Below, in pieces: positions 1 through 7,423 of a stretch of DNA of 8,452 nt. A program made the position numbers and the translations under genes. The notes under the pieces were generated by a model. That model worked only from the letters and a program-made list of their open reading frames with translations, had not been told where the DNA came from and searched no databases. Origin of the DNA: an uncultured Actinomycetes bacterium (GTDB lineage: Bacteria > Actinomycetota > Actinomycetes > Nanopelagicales > Nanopelagicaceae); assembly GCA_903852955.1 (NCBI GenBank), contig CAINSH010000118.1, forward strand, positions 1-8,452, given 5' to 3'. Every line of letters begins with the position of its first letter. The first letter of the stretch is position 1.

Positions 1-921
1 GTGGTTTTGTATCAATGGGATGAAAAAGATCCAGTTTTAGCCACGTGGAGTAAGGCTTTCCCGGGCACTGTTCAGCCAAAGAGCAAAATCTCTGCGGCTT
101 TGCTTGATCACATCCGCTATCCAGAAGACATGTTCCGTGTGCAGCGTGAAATTCTTTCCGCTTATCACGTACAGACTGCAGCCGCTTTCTATGGTGGGCA
201 AGATTTCTGGCGCGTACCTCGTGACCCATCAACATTTGGTGCAAATGCAAGTGCGCAGCCTCCGTATTACTTAACGCTGCAAATGCCAGGTGAAGCTAAG
301 CCAGAGTTCGCATTAACAACGCCATTTGTACCGCGTGGTGGACGTGAAAACCTATCTGCATTTGCAGTTGTGAATTCAGATGCAGGTCCTAACTACGGCA
401 AGATTTCAGTTCTCCAACTACCGCGTAGTACTAACGTTGCAGGTCCTTCACAAGTTGCATCTAACTTCGAGGCAAAACCTGAAGTTGCAAACTCGCTCTC
501 ATTATTACGTCAGGGCGGATCAGATGTTGTTCTCGGAAACTTATTAACACTTCCTGTAGGTGGCGGGTTGTTGTATGTACAACCTGTTTATGTTCGAGCC
601 ACATCTAACAGTGCTGCTTATCCATTACTTCAAAAAGTACTAGTCTCTTTTGGAGATCAAATTGGATATGACGACACATTAAAGGGAGCCTTGGACCAAG
701 TCTTTGGCGGCAACTCTGGAACAGCACCAACAACTGGAGGATCTACATCATCTGGTGGAGTGACAAACTCAACTCTTGCAAATGCACTTGCTAGTGCAAA
801 GCAGGCGTATGCAGATGGTTTAGCTGCACTTGCTAAGGGTGATTTCGCTGCTTATGACAAAGCGCAGAAGCGATTGAAGTCAGCGCTAGATTCTGCAATA
901 AGTGCACAAAGTAAGAAGTAG
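1..921 (+). CDS. UPF0182 family membrane protein, C-terminal part (5' truncated by window edge)
   Basis: This is the last 306 codons of a UPF0182 protein. The frame is open at base 1, so the GTG there is most likely an internal valine codon. Full-length members of the family are around 900-1000 residues, with about seven N-terminal membrane segments followed by a large extracytoplasmic domain. Only the end of that domain is visible. Recognisable family stretches are YQWDEKDPVL near the left edge, HIRYPEDMFRVQREIL (about 37-52), FYGGQDFWRVP (about 63-73), PYYLTLQMPG and, near the end, LPVGGGLLYVQPVYV. A Gly/Thr/Ser-rich linker (about 239-256) then leads to a charged C-terminal helix rich in Ala, Lys and Asp, an arrangement I recall from actinobacterial members. 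The molecular function of the family is unknown. The stop is TAG at 919-921. Family assignment is confident; no function is claimed. Confidence 0.9.
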   Translation: MVLYQWDEKDPVLATWSKAFPGTVQPKSKISAALLDHIRYPEDMFRVQREILSAYHVQTAAAFYGGQDFWRVPRDPSTFGANASAQPPYYLTLQMPGEAKPEFALTTPFVPRGGRENLSAFAVVNSDAGPNYGKISVLQLPRSTNVAGPSQVASNFEAKPEVANSLSLLRQGGSDVVLGNLLTLPVGGGLLYVQPVYVRATSNSAAYPLLQKVLVSFGDQIGYDDTLKGALDQVFGGNSGTAPTTGGSTSSGGVTNSTLANALASAKQAYADGLAALAKGDFAAYDKAQKRLKSALDSAISAQSKK

Positions 922-948
922 TGCACATTCAAAAAAATAATCTCTAAC

Positions 949-996
949 GATAAAGACCACATTCATGCGTGCAAATGCTTGGATTTGGTCTTTATC
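949..996. repeat. Long interrupted inverted repeat / hairpin with GCAA tetraloop
   Basis: An 11-bp perfect outer stem (GATAAAGACCA at 949-959 against TGGTCTTTATC at 986-996) is followed by a C/T mismatch. A 5-bp stem comes next (961-965 with 980-984, one G-U), then a T/T mismatch, then a 4-bp stem (967-970 with 975-978, one G-U), closed by GCAA at 971-974. That makes 20 pairs with two symmetrical single mismatches and a GNRA-type tetraloop. No T-run follows on the plus strand, so it is not a textbook intrinsic terminator. It lies between the UPF0182 stop and the initiator tRNA. Confidence 0.75.
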
Positions 997-1014
997 TATT
1001 GGTGGACATAAGAT
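985..1014 (+). promoter_or_regulatory. Candidate promoter for the initiator tRNA
   Basis: A -10-like TAAGAT (1009-1014) lies 18 bases after a weak -35-like TTGGTC (985-990). This predicts a start near 1021, about five bases before the mature tRNA 5' end at 1026. The -35-like element falls inside the right arm of the 949-996 hairpin. The match is partial (4/6 and 3/6 to consensus), so this is a tentative call based on position. Confidence 0.35.
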
Positions 1015-1025
1015 TGCATCACCGA

Positions 1026-1102
<77 letters not shown>

Positions 1103-1105
1103 AAG

Positions 1106-1145
1106 AAAAATCTCGCTTTCGGGTCAACCGGCAGCGAGATTTTTT
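1106..1145. terminator. Bidirectional intrinsic terminator between tRNA-fMet and copA
   Basis: A 12-bp perfect stem pairs 1106-1117 (A5 then TCTCGCT) with 1133-1144 (AGCGAGA then a T-run). A small inner CGG/CCG stem lies in the loop (1120-1122 with 1128-1130). The plus strand ends the stem in six T residues (1140-1145), and the minus strand reads out through five T residues. The same hairpin can therefore stop rightward tRNA transcription and leftward transcription of the aroA-copA operon. It overlaps the copA stop codon (1144-1146). Confidence 0.88.
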
Positions 1146-3393
1146 ATTTAATGCGTAACGAATTTGTGACTACAAAAAGCGAAGACAAGGCCATCGCCGC
1201 GGCCGCATACATTGGTTGCAATAGGCCAAGAGCTGCGATTGGTAGGCCGATTACGTTGTAGATCAACGCCCAACCCATATTAAGGCGAATAATCTTTAGC
1301 GTTTTCTTAGCTAGCTTTAACGCTGCAATTACGCTGCCTAGGCCGGAGTTCATCAAAGTTATATCGGCTGATGAAATTGCAGTATCGGTTCCAGTTCCCA
1401 TTGCCATTGACAGATCTGCAGCGGTTAAGGCAGCGGCATCATTTATGCCGTCGCCAATCATTAATACACAGCGACCTTCTGATTTCAACCGTTCAACTAT
1501 TGCTAACTTCGTTTCGGGCATTGCCGCTGATACAACATGTGCAGAATCGATTCCAACGAATGAAGCAACTGTTGTAGCCACTTCTGCGCTATCACCAGTT
1601 ACAAGCCATGGAGTAATTCCCATTGCCTTTAGCGCGCTGACGGTCGCTGGTGCATCAGTCTTAAGTTCATCTCCAACTGCAAATACTGCAAGGGCTACAC
1701 CATCCCATGCAAGTACGGAGACAGTTAATCCTGCGCTTTGACCTTCGGTAATTGCAGCTTTAATCTCTGGATGAAATTCGGTACAACTATGTGCAATCGC
1801 AGCTGGTGCGCCGATTAAAACAACAGGAGATTGCATGCCGATGTTTACTCGTCCTGCAGCACCTGATCCCGGAGTAACAGAAAACTCGGTTACTTCAAAG
1901 CTTTTTACGCTCATGCCGAGCGCATATCTCGAAATTGCAAGTGCGACTGGGTGTGAGTTTTGTGTTTCAATTGCGTGAGCGGTTGAAAGAATTGTTTGTT
2001 CATTAACCAGAGTTGCAAAAGAATTTCCCAAAACGGAGCCCGCGGCCGTTGAAATTGTGGCGTTTTGGACATTCATGACACCTTGGGTCAAAGTTCCAGT
2101 CTTATCGAAAACAACCGTATCGACTGTGCGGGCCACTTCGAGCACGCGTGGTTCACGCAAAACAATTCCGCGTGCAGCGCCTCTGCCAGATGCAACAAGT
2201 AGCGCTACAGGTGTAGCTAATCCCAGTGCACAAGGACATGCAATAACCAAAACAGTGATTGCTACAGATATTGATTGGGTAAGAGTTGATCCCGTGTAAT
2301 ACCAACCCGCAAAAGTTCCGGCGGCTATAAGGGTAACTATGGGTACGAATACTGCACTGATTCGATCTGCAAGCCGTTGAATTGGTGCCTTTGTTCCCTG
2401 TGCGCTAATTACCATAGCGGTGATGCGTGCAAGTTCGGTATCACTGCCAATTCTTGTTGCGCGAACAATAAGTCGACCATTGTGATTAACCGATGCACCA
2501 ATTACTGCTGAACCTGGACGAACATCTACTGGTTTAGTTTCACCAGTTAGCATTGAATTATCAACTGCGCTTTCGCCTTTTACAACTATGCCATCTGTTG
2601 CAATGCGATCACCTGGTCGGACTTCAAACTCATCACCAATTTGTAGCTCTTCGATGGGAATAATGAGTGAAAAACCTCCACGAACGATTGTTACTTCTTT
2701 GCTACCTAGAGCTAGTAGGGATGTAAGCGCGGCACCTGCGCGAGCTTTGGCCCGAGTTTCAAGGAATCTGCCAAGGATGACAAAGAAGATAACTCCTGCC
2801 GCAACTTCAGTGTAAACATCACCTTCGCCAGTTGCATTTGCATAAATAGACCAACCGAATGCAGATAACGAACCGAGGGAAATTAAATTATCCATTGTTG
2901 GGTGCGTTAAATTACGCAGTGCTGCCCGATGAATAGGCCAAGCAACTAATAAAACCACTGGCGCACTCAGTGCAATCACTAACCAAGCAGTTGCCGAGTA
3001 AAGCGGATGCGCAATCCCAAATGAATCAAGTTGGGCAATGATCCACATGTCAATGCGATGGTGCCAACTCATAATCATTGAAATAGCTACGGCTGGAGCT
3101 GCAAAAATAAAGGCAAAGAAAAGCGCTTTGGCAGATTTCCTACTATGAAGTGTTACAGACTGTGAATCTTGCAATAGTGATGCCTTATATCCAGCTTTTT
3201 CAACGGTTTTAATTAAATCTTTAACGCTAACATCGGCTGGAGCCAAAATATGTGCAGTCTCTGTTGCAAAATTAATGGATGCCCGAACTCCCGAAACTCC
3301 ATTGAGCGCTTTTTCAACTGAAATAACGCATGAAGAACAAGTCATCCCTTCGATGGCAAGGGTGGTGGGCTCCAAGATTAAATCCGCGGCCAT
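1144..3393 (-). CDS. copA: Copper-exporting P1B-1-type ATPase (CopA)
   Basis: This 749-residue ATP-driven pump moves Cu+ out of the cytoplasm across the inner membrane. It has a single N-terminal heavy-metal-binding domain with GMTCSSC (16-22). Membrane segments run from about residue 90 to 210. The actuator TGE is at 283-285, and the intramembrane metal site CPC is at 386-388. The phosphorylated Asp is D430 in DKTGT, the SHP nucleotide-domain motif is at 480-482, TGD is at 599-601 and GDGIND is at 647-652. The last two helices carry YN (712-713) and MxxSS (734-738); together with CPC these are the signature of Cu+/Ag+ selectivity rather than Zn or Cd. The start ATG follows a strong GGAAAGGGG with a six-base spacer. 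It is the last gene of the leftward operon, 33 bases after hisN. No copZ chaperone or CsoR/CueR regulator is visible nearby. Confidence 0.96.
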   Translation of the reverse strand: MAADLILEPTTLAIEGMTCSSCVISVEKALNGVSGVRASINFATETAHILAPADVSVKDLIKTVEKAGYKASLLQDSQSVTLHSRKSAKALFFAFIFAAPAVAISMIMSWHHRIDMWIIAQLDSFGIAHPLYSATAWLVIALSAPVVLLVAWPIHRAALRNLTHPTMDNLISLGSLSAFGWSIYANATGEGDVYTEVAAGVIFFVILGRFLETRAKARAGAALTSLLALGSKEVTIVRGGFSLIIPIEELQIGDEFEVRPGDRIATDGIVVKGESAVDNSMLTGETKPVDVRPGSAVIGASVNHNGRLIVRATRIGSDTELARITAMVISAQGTKAPIQRLADRISAVFVPIVTLIAAGTFAGWYYTGSTLTQSISVAITVLVIACPCALGLATPVALLVASGRGAARGIVLREPRVLEVARTVDTVVFDKTGTLTQGVMNVQNATISTAAGSVLGNSFATLVNEQTILSTAHAIETQNSHPVALAISRYALGMSVKSFEVTEFSVTPGSGAAGRVNIGMQSPVVLIGAPAAIAHSCTEFHPEIKAAITEGQSAGLTVSVLAWDGVALAVFAVGDELKTDAPATVSALKAMGITPWLVTGDSAEVATTVASFVGIDSAHVVSAAMPETKLAIVERLKSEGRCVLMIGDGINDAAALTAADLSMAMGTGTDTAISSADITLMNSGLGSVIAALKLAKKTLKIIRLNMGWALIYNVIGLPIAALGLLQPMYAAAAMALSSLFVVTNSLRIK

Positions 3394-3399
3394 ATCTAT

Positions 3400-3408
3400 C
3401 CCCTTTCC
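3400..3408 (-). promoter_or_regulatory. Strong Shine-Dalgarno for copA
   Basis: On the minus strand GGAAAGGGG ends six bases before the copA ATG. It is one of the two clear purine-rich ribosome binding sites in the window, the other preceding rsrA. The aroA, rsgA, hisN and SRAP starts have weak sites or none. It fixes the copA start and suggests this gene can be translated independently of the genes ahead of it. Confidence 0.75.
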
Positions 3409-3426
3409 AAAAAATTTATCGTGGGT

Positions 3427-4224
3427 TTATTCGTTTAAAGCTTTAATAAGTTTTTCGTGTACGGCTTTGTTGGTTGAAACTCCACTGCCACCAAAAGGAC
3501 CGGCATCACCAGCAGTATTTGTAAACACTCCGCCAGCCTCGCGCACAATGATGTCAAGTGCAGCCATGTCCCACAGAGCAAGAGTTGGTTCGATTGCAAT
3601 ATCTACTGCGCCTTCAGCAACCAGCATATGTGACCAAAAATCACCCATGCCACGAGTGCGCCAAGCGGTTTTTAAAATGGAATTAAAGGCATCAAGACGT
3701 GAGTCAAAGCCAGCAAAGTCTGAGTAAGCAACCGATGCATCATTGATTGCACTCACTTGCGAAACTGAGATCTTTCGAACTTGTCCATTGAAATTTACAA
3801 ATGCGCCTTCGCAACAAGATGCATGCCAGCGGCGCGCAAGTGCGGGTGAACTTGCAATACCAACAACAACTTCCTGTGTCCCATCGTCAGCAACTTCTAC
3901 TAGAGCAATCAAAGTTGCCCATGTTGGGACTCCACGCATAAAGTTTTTTGTTCCATCGATTGGGTCAATGACCCAATAGCGCTTTGCACCGGTGATATCA
4001 CTGCCAAACTCTTCACCAAGTAATCCATCATTTGGCCGGTGAGTAGCGAGTGCCTGTCGAATCGCGGTTTCAACTGCGCGATCTGCATCAGTTACTGGTG
4101 TGTTATCTGGTTTTGTTGTAATTACTAAATCTAATGATTGATATCGGTCTAAGGAGATTGAATCAGCGATATCTGCAAGCAAGTGCGCAAGAGCTAAATC
4201 CTCGGCATATTTGCTTTCGCTCAT
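3427..4224 (-). CDS. hisN: Histidinol-phosphatase (HisN, inositol-monophosphatase family)
   Basis: This 265-residue cytoplasmic enzyme is predicted to remove phosphate from L-histidinol phosphate, the penultimate stage of histidine synthesis. It shows the Mg2+-dependent, Li+-sensitive phosphatase fold. The metal-binding residues are E71-E72 in LLGEEFG, the IDPIDGT motif with D87, D90, G91 and T92, and D219 in WDMAALD. The NFMRGVPTWAT stretch after the first metal site, with an Arg/Gly-Val-Pro pattern, fits the actinobacterial HisN subgroup better than inositol-1-phosphatases. The neighbouring biosynthetic aroA supports this, although the two substrates cannot be separated from sequence alone. 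The ATG has only a weak upstream GGG and no clear Shine-Dalgarno. The gene follows rsgA by 51 bases and precedes copA by 33, so it is probably in one transcript with both. Confidence 0.88.
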   Translation of the reverse strand: MSESKYAEDLALAHLLADIADSISLDRYQSLDLVITTKPDNTPVTDADRAVETAIRQALATHRPNDGLLGEEFGSDITGAKRYWVIDPIDGTKNFMRGVPTWATLIALVEVADDGTQEVVVGIASSPALARRWHASCCEGAFVNFNGQVRKISVSQVSAINDASVAYSDFAGFDSRLDAFNSILKTAWRTRGMGDFWSHMLVAEGAVDIAIEPTLALWDMAALDIIVREAGGVFTNTAGDAGPFGGSGVSTNKAVHEKLIKALNE

Positions 4225-4275
4225 TTCAATTACCCAAACTTTCTCGCTCGCTTAATTAATTACGCTGTGGGAATC

Positions 4276-5298
4276 CTAATCCTCTGGTGTAGAAACTGCT
4301 TGCTCTTTGACTGATAACAATGAACGCAAACTACTTAACCTGGCTATTCTTTCTGGGTTTGGAATGCCGTTTGGCGCTGCCCACGCATCAAGTTTGCATG
4401 AACTTTCCGCGTGTGAGCAATTCGACAAACAAGTGGCCGCAACTAGAGATAGATCTGTGAATGCATCTACGATTCTGTTGACATCGATATGCGACAAACC
4501 AAAGGCACGAATTCCCGGGGTATCGATAATCCAACCATCACTGGTATTTAGAGGCAGAGCGATTGCACTTGAAGATGTATGTCGACCTCGACCAGTTGCA
4601 GCATTTACATCTCCGGTTAAGCGATCTGCCGCTGGTACTAAAGCATTAATTAACGTTGACTTACCAACACCTGAATGGCCGACAAGTACCGAAATCTTTC
4701 CAGACAACATGTGATGAAGCGCAGCTAAATCCTTTTCACGCGAATCACTTTTAATTGCAGTATGCAGAATTTCAACATCCAATTTTTCGTATTCAGCAAG
4801 AAATTCAGGAACAGTTCCCAAGTCGGTTTTAGTCACAACTAATTTCGGAGTAATTCCTTCAGTAAATGCCGAAACCAAGAATCTATCAATTAAGCCACGT
4901 CGAGGCTCAGGATTAAAAGCTGCGACAACAATTACTAGTTGATCGATATTAGCAACGATTGTGCGTTCCACTTGTGCCGAATCATCTACAGTTCGACTCA
5001 AAGAGTTACGACGTTCATTAACCGAGACTATTCGTGCCAATGTTCCTTCATTACCGGTCACATCACCAACAATTGAAACGATGTCACCCACAACAACTGA
5101 TTTAGGCCCTAACTCTCGGGCACGCATCGCTGTAATAATCACGCCGTCATCAGTAATGCAAGTCTGACGACCACGGTCGACGGTAGTTACCAGCGCAGAA
5201 ATTGCAGTTGAATGCGTTGGGCGATCTTTGCTGCGTGGACGGGTACTGCGCGATGGTCTTACGCGAGCATCCGATTCATCATATTCGCGTGGACTCAT
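4276..5298 (-). CDS. rsgA: Ribosome small-subunit-dependent GTPase RsgA (YjeQ/EngC)
   Basis: This is a circularly permuted GTPase that acts late in 30S subunit maturation and is stimulated by the ribosome. An N-terminal basic tail and OB fold come first. The G motifs follow in permuted order (numbered from the TTG alternative start, two residues longer): G4 TKTD at 158-161, G1 GHSGVGKST at 209-217, a G2 region around T243, and G3 DTPG at 261-264. A C-terminal zinc knuckle follows with C292, C296, H298 and C303. The zinc ligands are spaced C-x3-C-x-H-x4-C, one residue shorter in two places than in E. coli; I recall the short first spacing from other actinobacteria. I chose the ATG at 5298 (340 aa). 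An in-frame TTG at 5304 would add two residues. It starts nine bases after the aroA stop with no clear Shine-Dalgarno, which suggests translational coupling to aroA. Confidence 0.95.
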   Translation of the reverse strand: MSPREYDESDARVRPSRSTRPRSKDRPTHSTAISALVTTVDRGRQTCITDDGVIITAMRARELGPKSVVVGDIVSIVGDVTGNEGTLARIVSVNERRNSLSRTVDDSAQVERTIVANIDQLVIVVAAFNPEPRRGLIDRFLVSAFTEGITPKLVVTKTDLGTVPEFLAEYEKLDVEILHTAIKSDSREKDLAALHHMLSGKISVLVGHSGVGKSTLINALVPAADRLTGDVNAATGRGRHTSSSAIALPLNTSDGWIIDTPGIRAFGLSHIDVNRIVDAFTDLSLVAATCLSNCSHAESSCKLDAWAAPNGIPNPERIARLSSLRSLLSVKEQAVSTPED

Positions 5299-5307
5299 AA
5301 CCAAAAC

Positions 5308-6612
5308 CTAAACAAGAAGCGAACTCCAAAGTCCAGGAAAATCAGGAAGCGTCTTGCGAGTTGTTGCGATGTTTTCAACTTCAATATCAGGAACAACTAA
5401 TCCAATAACCGCACCTGCAGTAGCTAGGCGGTGATCCTCATATGTATGGAAAACCCCTCCATGCAAAGGTGCTGGCGTAATGTGCAAAGCACTTTCTTCT
5501 TCAACCACATTTCCACCTAAAGCATTTATTTCGCGAGTTAATGCAGCTAGTCGATCGGTTTCATGAAGGCGTAAGTGAGCAATTCCGCGTAAATGTGATG
5601 GCGAATCAGCTAGCGCTGCAAGTGCTGCAATAGATGGAGTTAGTTCGCCAACATCATGAAGGTCGATATCGATTCCATGAATTGCGCCCGTTCCAGTAAG
5701 TGTTAACCCTGCTTGGCTCATTGAGATCTTTGCACCCATTTGGGTAAGAATTGTTCGCAATTGATCACCAGGCTGTGTTGTTTTGATTGGCCAATCAGCA
5801 ACTGTGACACTTCCGCCGCAAACCATTGCTAGGGATAAAAATGGTGCTGCGTTGGATAAATCAGGTTCGATGACAAAATCTTTTCCATGCAGTGCCCCGG
5901 GCTTAACGCTCCATGATTGTTGTGCCGAATCAACGTTTATCTGCGCCCCAAAATCGCGCAACATTTCAACAGTCATTTCAATATGTGGCATGGATGGCAA
6001 AGCGCCACCTTTGTGTGTTGCGACAAGACCTTTATCAAAACTAGGTGCAACCAATAAAAGTGCGGATAAGAATTGACTTGATGCACTTGCATCAATGGTA
6101 AGTGCGCCACCAGGAATATTGCCAGTGCCATGTAGTTTCATCGGCAAGCTGTAGCGGCCATCATGATTAATTGAAATTCCAAGTTCCTCAAGAGCCTTAA
6201 TGACCGGGCCTAAAGGGCGTTCATATGAACGTGGATCACCATCAAATGCGACTTCACCATTTGCAAGAGCTGCAAGTGGTGGCAAGAAACGCATAACTGT
6301 TCCGGCGTTGCCAACATCTACTTTAACGCCACCATGCATTTTTGTTGGCGTAATAATCCACTGAATCTCTTCTTGGTCATTAACTAACTCTGATTTTTCA
6401 ACAATACCAATACCTAAAGCGCGTAAGCCCGCCACCATGAGTTCGCTATCGCGCGAAATGAGTGGACGTCGAAGAATGGATGGAGAATCGGCTTGAGACG
6501 CCAAAATGAGTGCACGATTTGTTACTGATTTCGAACCAGGGATAACAACGGATACATCTACTGGCTTATTGCCGCGAAAAAGCGCGGGCCAGTGTGCGTT
6601 GTTATTCATCAT
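5308..6612 (-). CDS. aroA: 3-phosphoshikimate 1-carboxyvinyltransferase (EPSP synthase)
   Basis: AroA joins phosphoenolpyruvate to shikimate-3-phosphate, the sixth step of the shikimate pathway to aromatic amino acids. The 434-residue length is normal. Substrate-binding motifs are all present: PGSKSVTNR (K28, R33), GNAGTVMR (101-108), ERP (R132), SSQ (178-180), HETDR (E351, R354), DHR (H394, R395) and K420 near the C-terminus. After GNAGT the sequence reads VMRFLPP. The E. coli enzyme has a Pro where this one has Phe, and a Glu (E323 in GELTP) sits where E. coli has its catalytic Asp. As far as I recall both are usual in actinobacterial enzymes, so I do not claim glyphosate tolerance. Two ATGs are adjacent (6612, 6609). 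A TAnnnT box seven bases before the first favours 6612 as a leaderless start. This is the first gene of the leftward operon. Confidence 0.97.
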   Translation of the reverse strand: MMNNNAHWPALFRGNKPVDVSVVIPGSKSVTNRALILASQADSPSILRRPLISRDSELMVAGLRALGIGIVEKSELVNDQEEIQWIITPTKMHGGVKVDVGNAGTVMRFLPPLAALANGEVAFDGDPRSYERPLGPVIKALEELGISINHDGRYSLPMKLHGTGNIPGGALTIDASASSQFLSALLLVAPSFDKGLVATHKGGALPSMPHIEMTVEMLRDFGAQINVDSAQQSWSVKPGALHGKDFVIEPDLSNAAPFLSLAMVCGGSVTVADWPIKTTQPGDQLRTILTQMGAKISMSQAGLTLTGTGAIHGIDIDLHDVGELTPSIAALAALADSPSHLRGIAHLRLHETDRLAALTREINALGGNVVEEESALHITPAPLHGGVFHTYEDHRLATAGAVIGLVVPDIEVENIATTRKTLPDFPGLWSSLLV

Positions 6613-6618
6613 CGCCTA

Positions 6619-6624
6619 AGTCTA
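6619..6624 (-). promoter_or_regulatory. Candidate -10 box for leaderless aroA-operon transcript
   Basis: TAGACT on the minus strand ends seven bases before the A of the aroA ATG, so transcription would begin at the start codon itself. The only Shine-Dalgarno-like bases (AGG at 6615-6617) are just two bases from the ATG, too close to work. No convincing -35 is seen at 17-19 bases. The call rests on box spacing and the absence of a usable ribosome binding site. Confidence 0.5.
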
Positions 6625-6654
6625 CCGTGACCTGCATTGGCCTTGATTCGGCCT

Positions 6655-6660
6655 TATCCT
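6655..6660 (+). promoter_or_regulatory. Candidate -10 box for leaderless yedK-sigR-rsrA transcript
   Basis: TATCCT ends seven bases before the ATG at 6667, which places the predicted start of transcription on the start codon. The upstream bases (CTTATCCTTAACTC) contain no purine-rich ribosome binding site. No clear -35 is visible. Spacing is identical to that of the aroA box on the other strand, which supports both calls. Confidence 0.5.
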
Positions 6661-6666
6661 TAACTC

Positions 6667-7404
6667 ATGTGTGGTCGCTATGCGCAAACTGCAGATATGC
6701 GCGAATTAATGGAGCAGTTTGAAGTAACAGGTAACTCCCCTGCTTCATCAATTCCGGTTAATTGGAATATTGCACCCACAAATCCCATCTATATCGTTCG
6801 CACATCTGCACAATCTGATGGACATGCAGATAAAGATTTGGCCATTGTTTCGTGGGGCTTAATTGCGCCTTGGCTTAACAATATTCAGGAAGCCAAAATT
6901 TCACAGTCCCGAGCAATAAATGCGCGAAGTGAAACCGTGCATGAAAAACCAACTTTTAGAGATGCATTTAAATCTAGGCGTTGCTTAATCCCCGCAGAGG
7001 GTTATTACGAATGGGCAACTGCATTTGGAAAATATAAACCTAAACAAGCTTTTTACATTTCAGCAAGAGACGGTAAGCAACTTCCCATCGCAGGAATTTG
7101 GAGTTCTTGGCGCACGCCAGATGGTGATGCCATTGAGACTGCGTCCATCATTACCCAAGAGGCGCACGGTGAATTAGCAACTATTCACAACCGCATGCCT
7201 GTCTTTATGCCCCATGATCGCTGGGACGCTTGGCTTGATCCTTCCAATAAAGAAGTTGAAGCTTTGCGTAACCTGATGGTTGTTCCATCGCCGGAATCCA
7301 TAGTCATTGCCCGCCCGGTCTCATCTGCGGTGAACACTGTTGCCAATAACGGCGCTGAGTTAATTGCACCGATTGATTTAGGTGAGCCAGAGACCCTGTT
7401 TTAA
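6667..7404 (+). CDS. yedK: SRAP-family abasic-site-shielding protein (YedK/HMCES-like)
   Basis: Proteins of this family (formerly called SOS response-associated peptidase) form a covalent thiazolidine link through Cys2 to abasic sites in single-stranded DNA, protecting them from breakage and error-prone synthesis. The start MCGRYAQ exposes Cys2 after Met removal, and this fixes the start codon at 6667. The other active-site residues are present: N86 in INARSET, E115 in EGYYEW and H174 in IHNRMPVF, along with family blocks NIAPTNP (34-40) and WGLIAPW (63-69). The length of 245 residues is normal. The gene is divergent from aroA across 54 bases and lies 19 bases ahead of sigR in the same direction, so the two are probably co-transcribed. 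The lack of a ribosome binding site suggests a leaderless message. Confidence 0.94.
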   Translation: MCGRYAQTADMRELMEQFEVTGNSPASSIPVNWNIAPTNPIYIVRTSAQSDGHADKDLAIVSWGLIAPWLNNIQEAKISQSRAINARSETVHEKPTFRDAFKSRRCLIPAEGYYEWATAFGKYKPKQAFYISARDGKQLPIAGIWSSWRTPDGDAIETASIITQEAHGELATIHNRMPVFMPHDRWDAWLDPSNKEVEALRNLMVVPSPESIVIARPVSSAVNTVANNGAELIAPIDLGEPETLF

Positions 7405-7423
7405 CGATAATCTTTCACTCCAG

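Noticed and set aside
3275..3727. 150-codon plus-strand open frame across copA and hisN
   Set aside because: It is antisense to two well-supported genes, spans their boundary, and has no recognisable protein motif.
4253..4262. TAATTAATTA palindrome between rsgA and hisN
   Set aside because: It is a short AT-rich palindrome in a 51-base spacer with no GC stem or T-run, and is readily explained by base composition.
5305..5310. TAGGTT on the minus strand seven bases before the rsgA ATG, as a leaderless -10 box
   Set aside because: The TAG is the aroA stop codon and the genes are nine bases apart. Translational coupling within an operon is the simpler explanation and no -35 is present.
5308..6612. 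Possible glyphosate-tolerant EPSP synthase because of a Phe where E. coli has Pro after GNAGT
   Set aside because: As far as I recall this substitution is usual in actinobacterial AroA proteins, and sequence alone does not show tolerance.
6639..6653. GGCC repeated twice in the aroA/yedK divergent region, as a possible operator
   Set aside because: GGCC is itself palindromic and the flanking bases do not extend either an inverted repeat or a convincing direct repeat.
7293..7320. GGAAT followed 20 bases later by GTC upstream of sigR, resembling a SigR-type autoregulated promoter
   Set aside because: The SigR consensus spacing is about 18 bases and the -10 core is GTT. Both are off, and the site lies inside the SRAP coding sequence about 100 bases before the start, so chance is likely.
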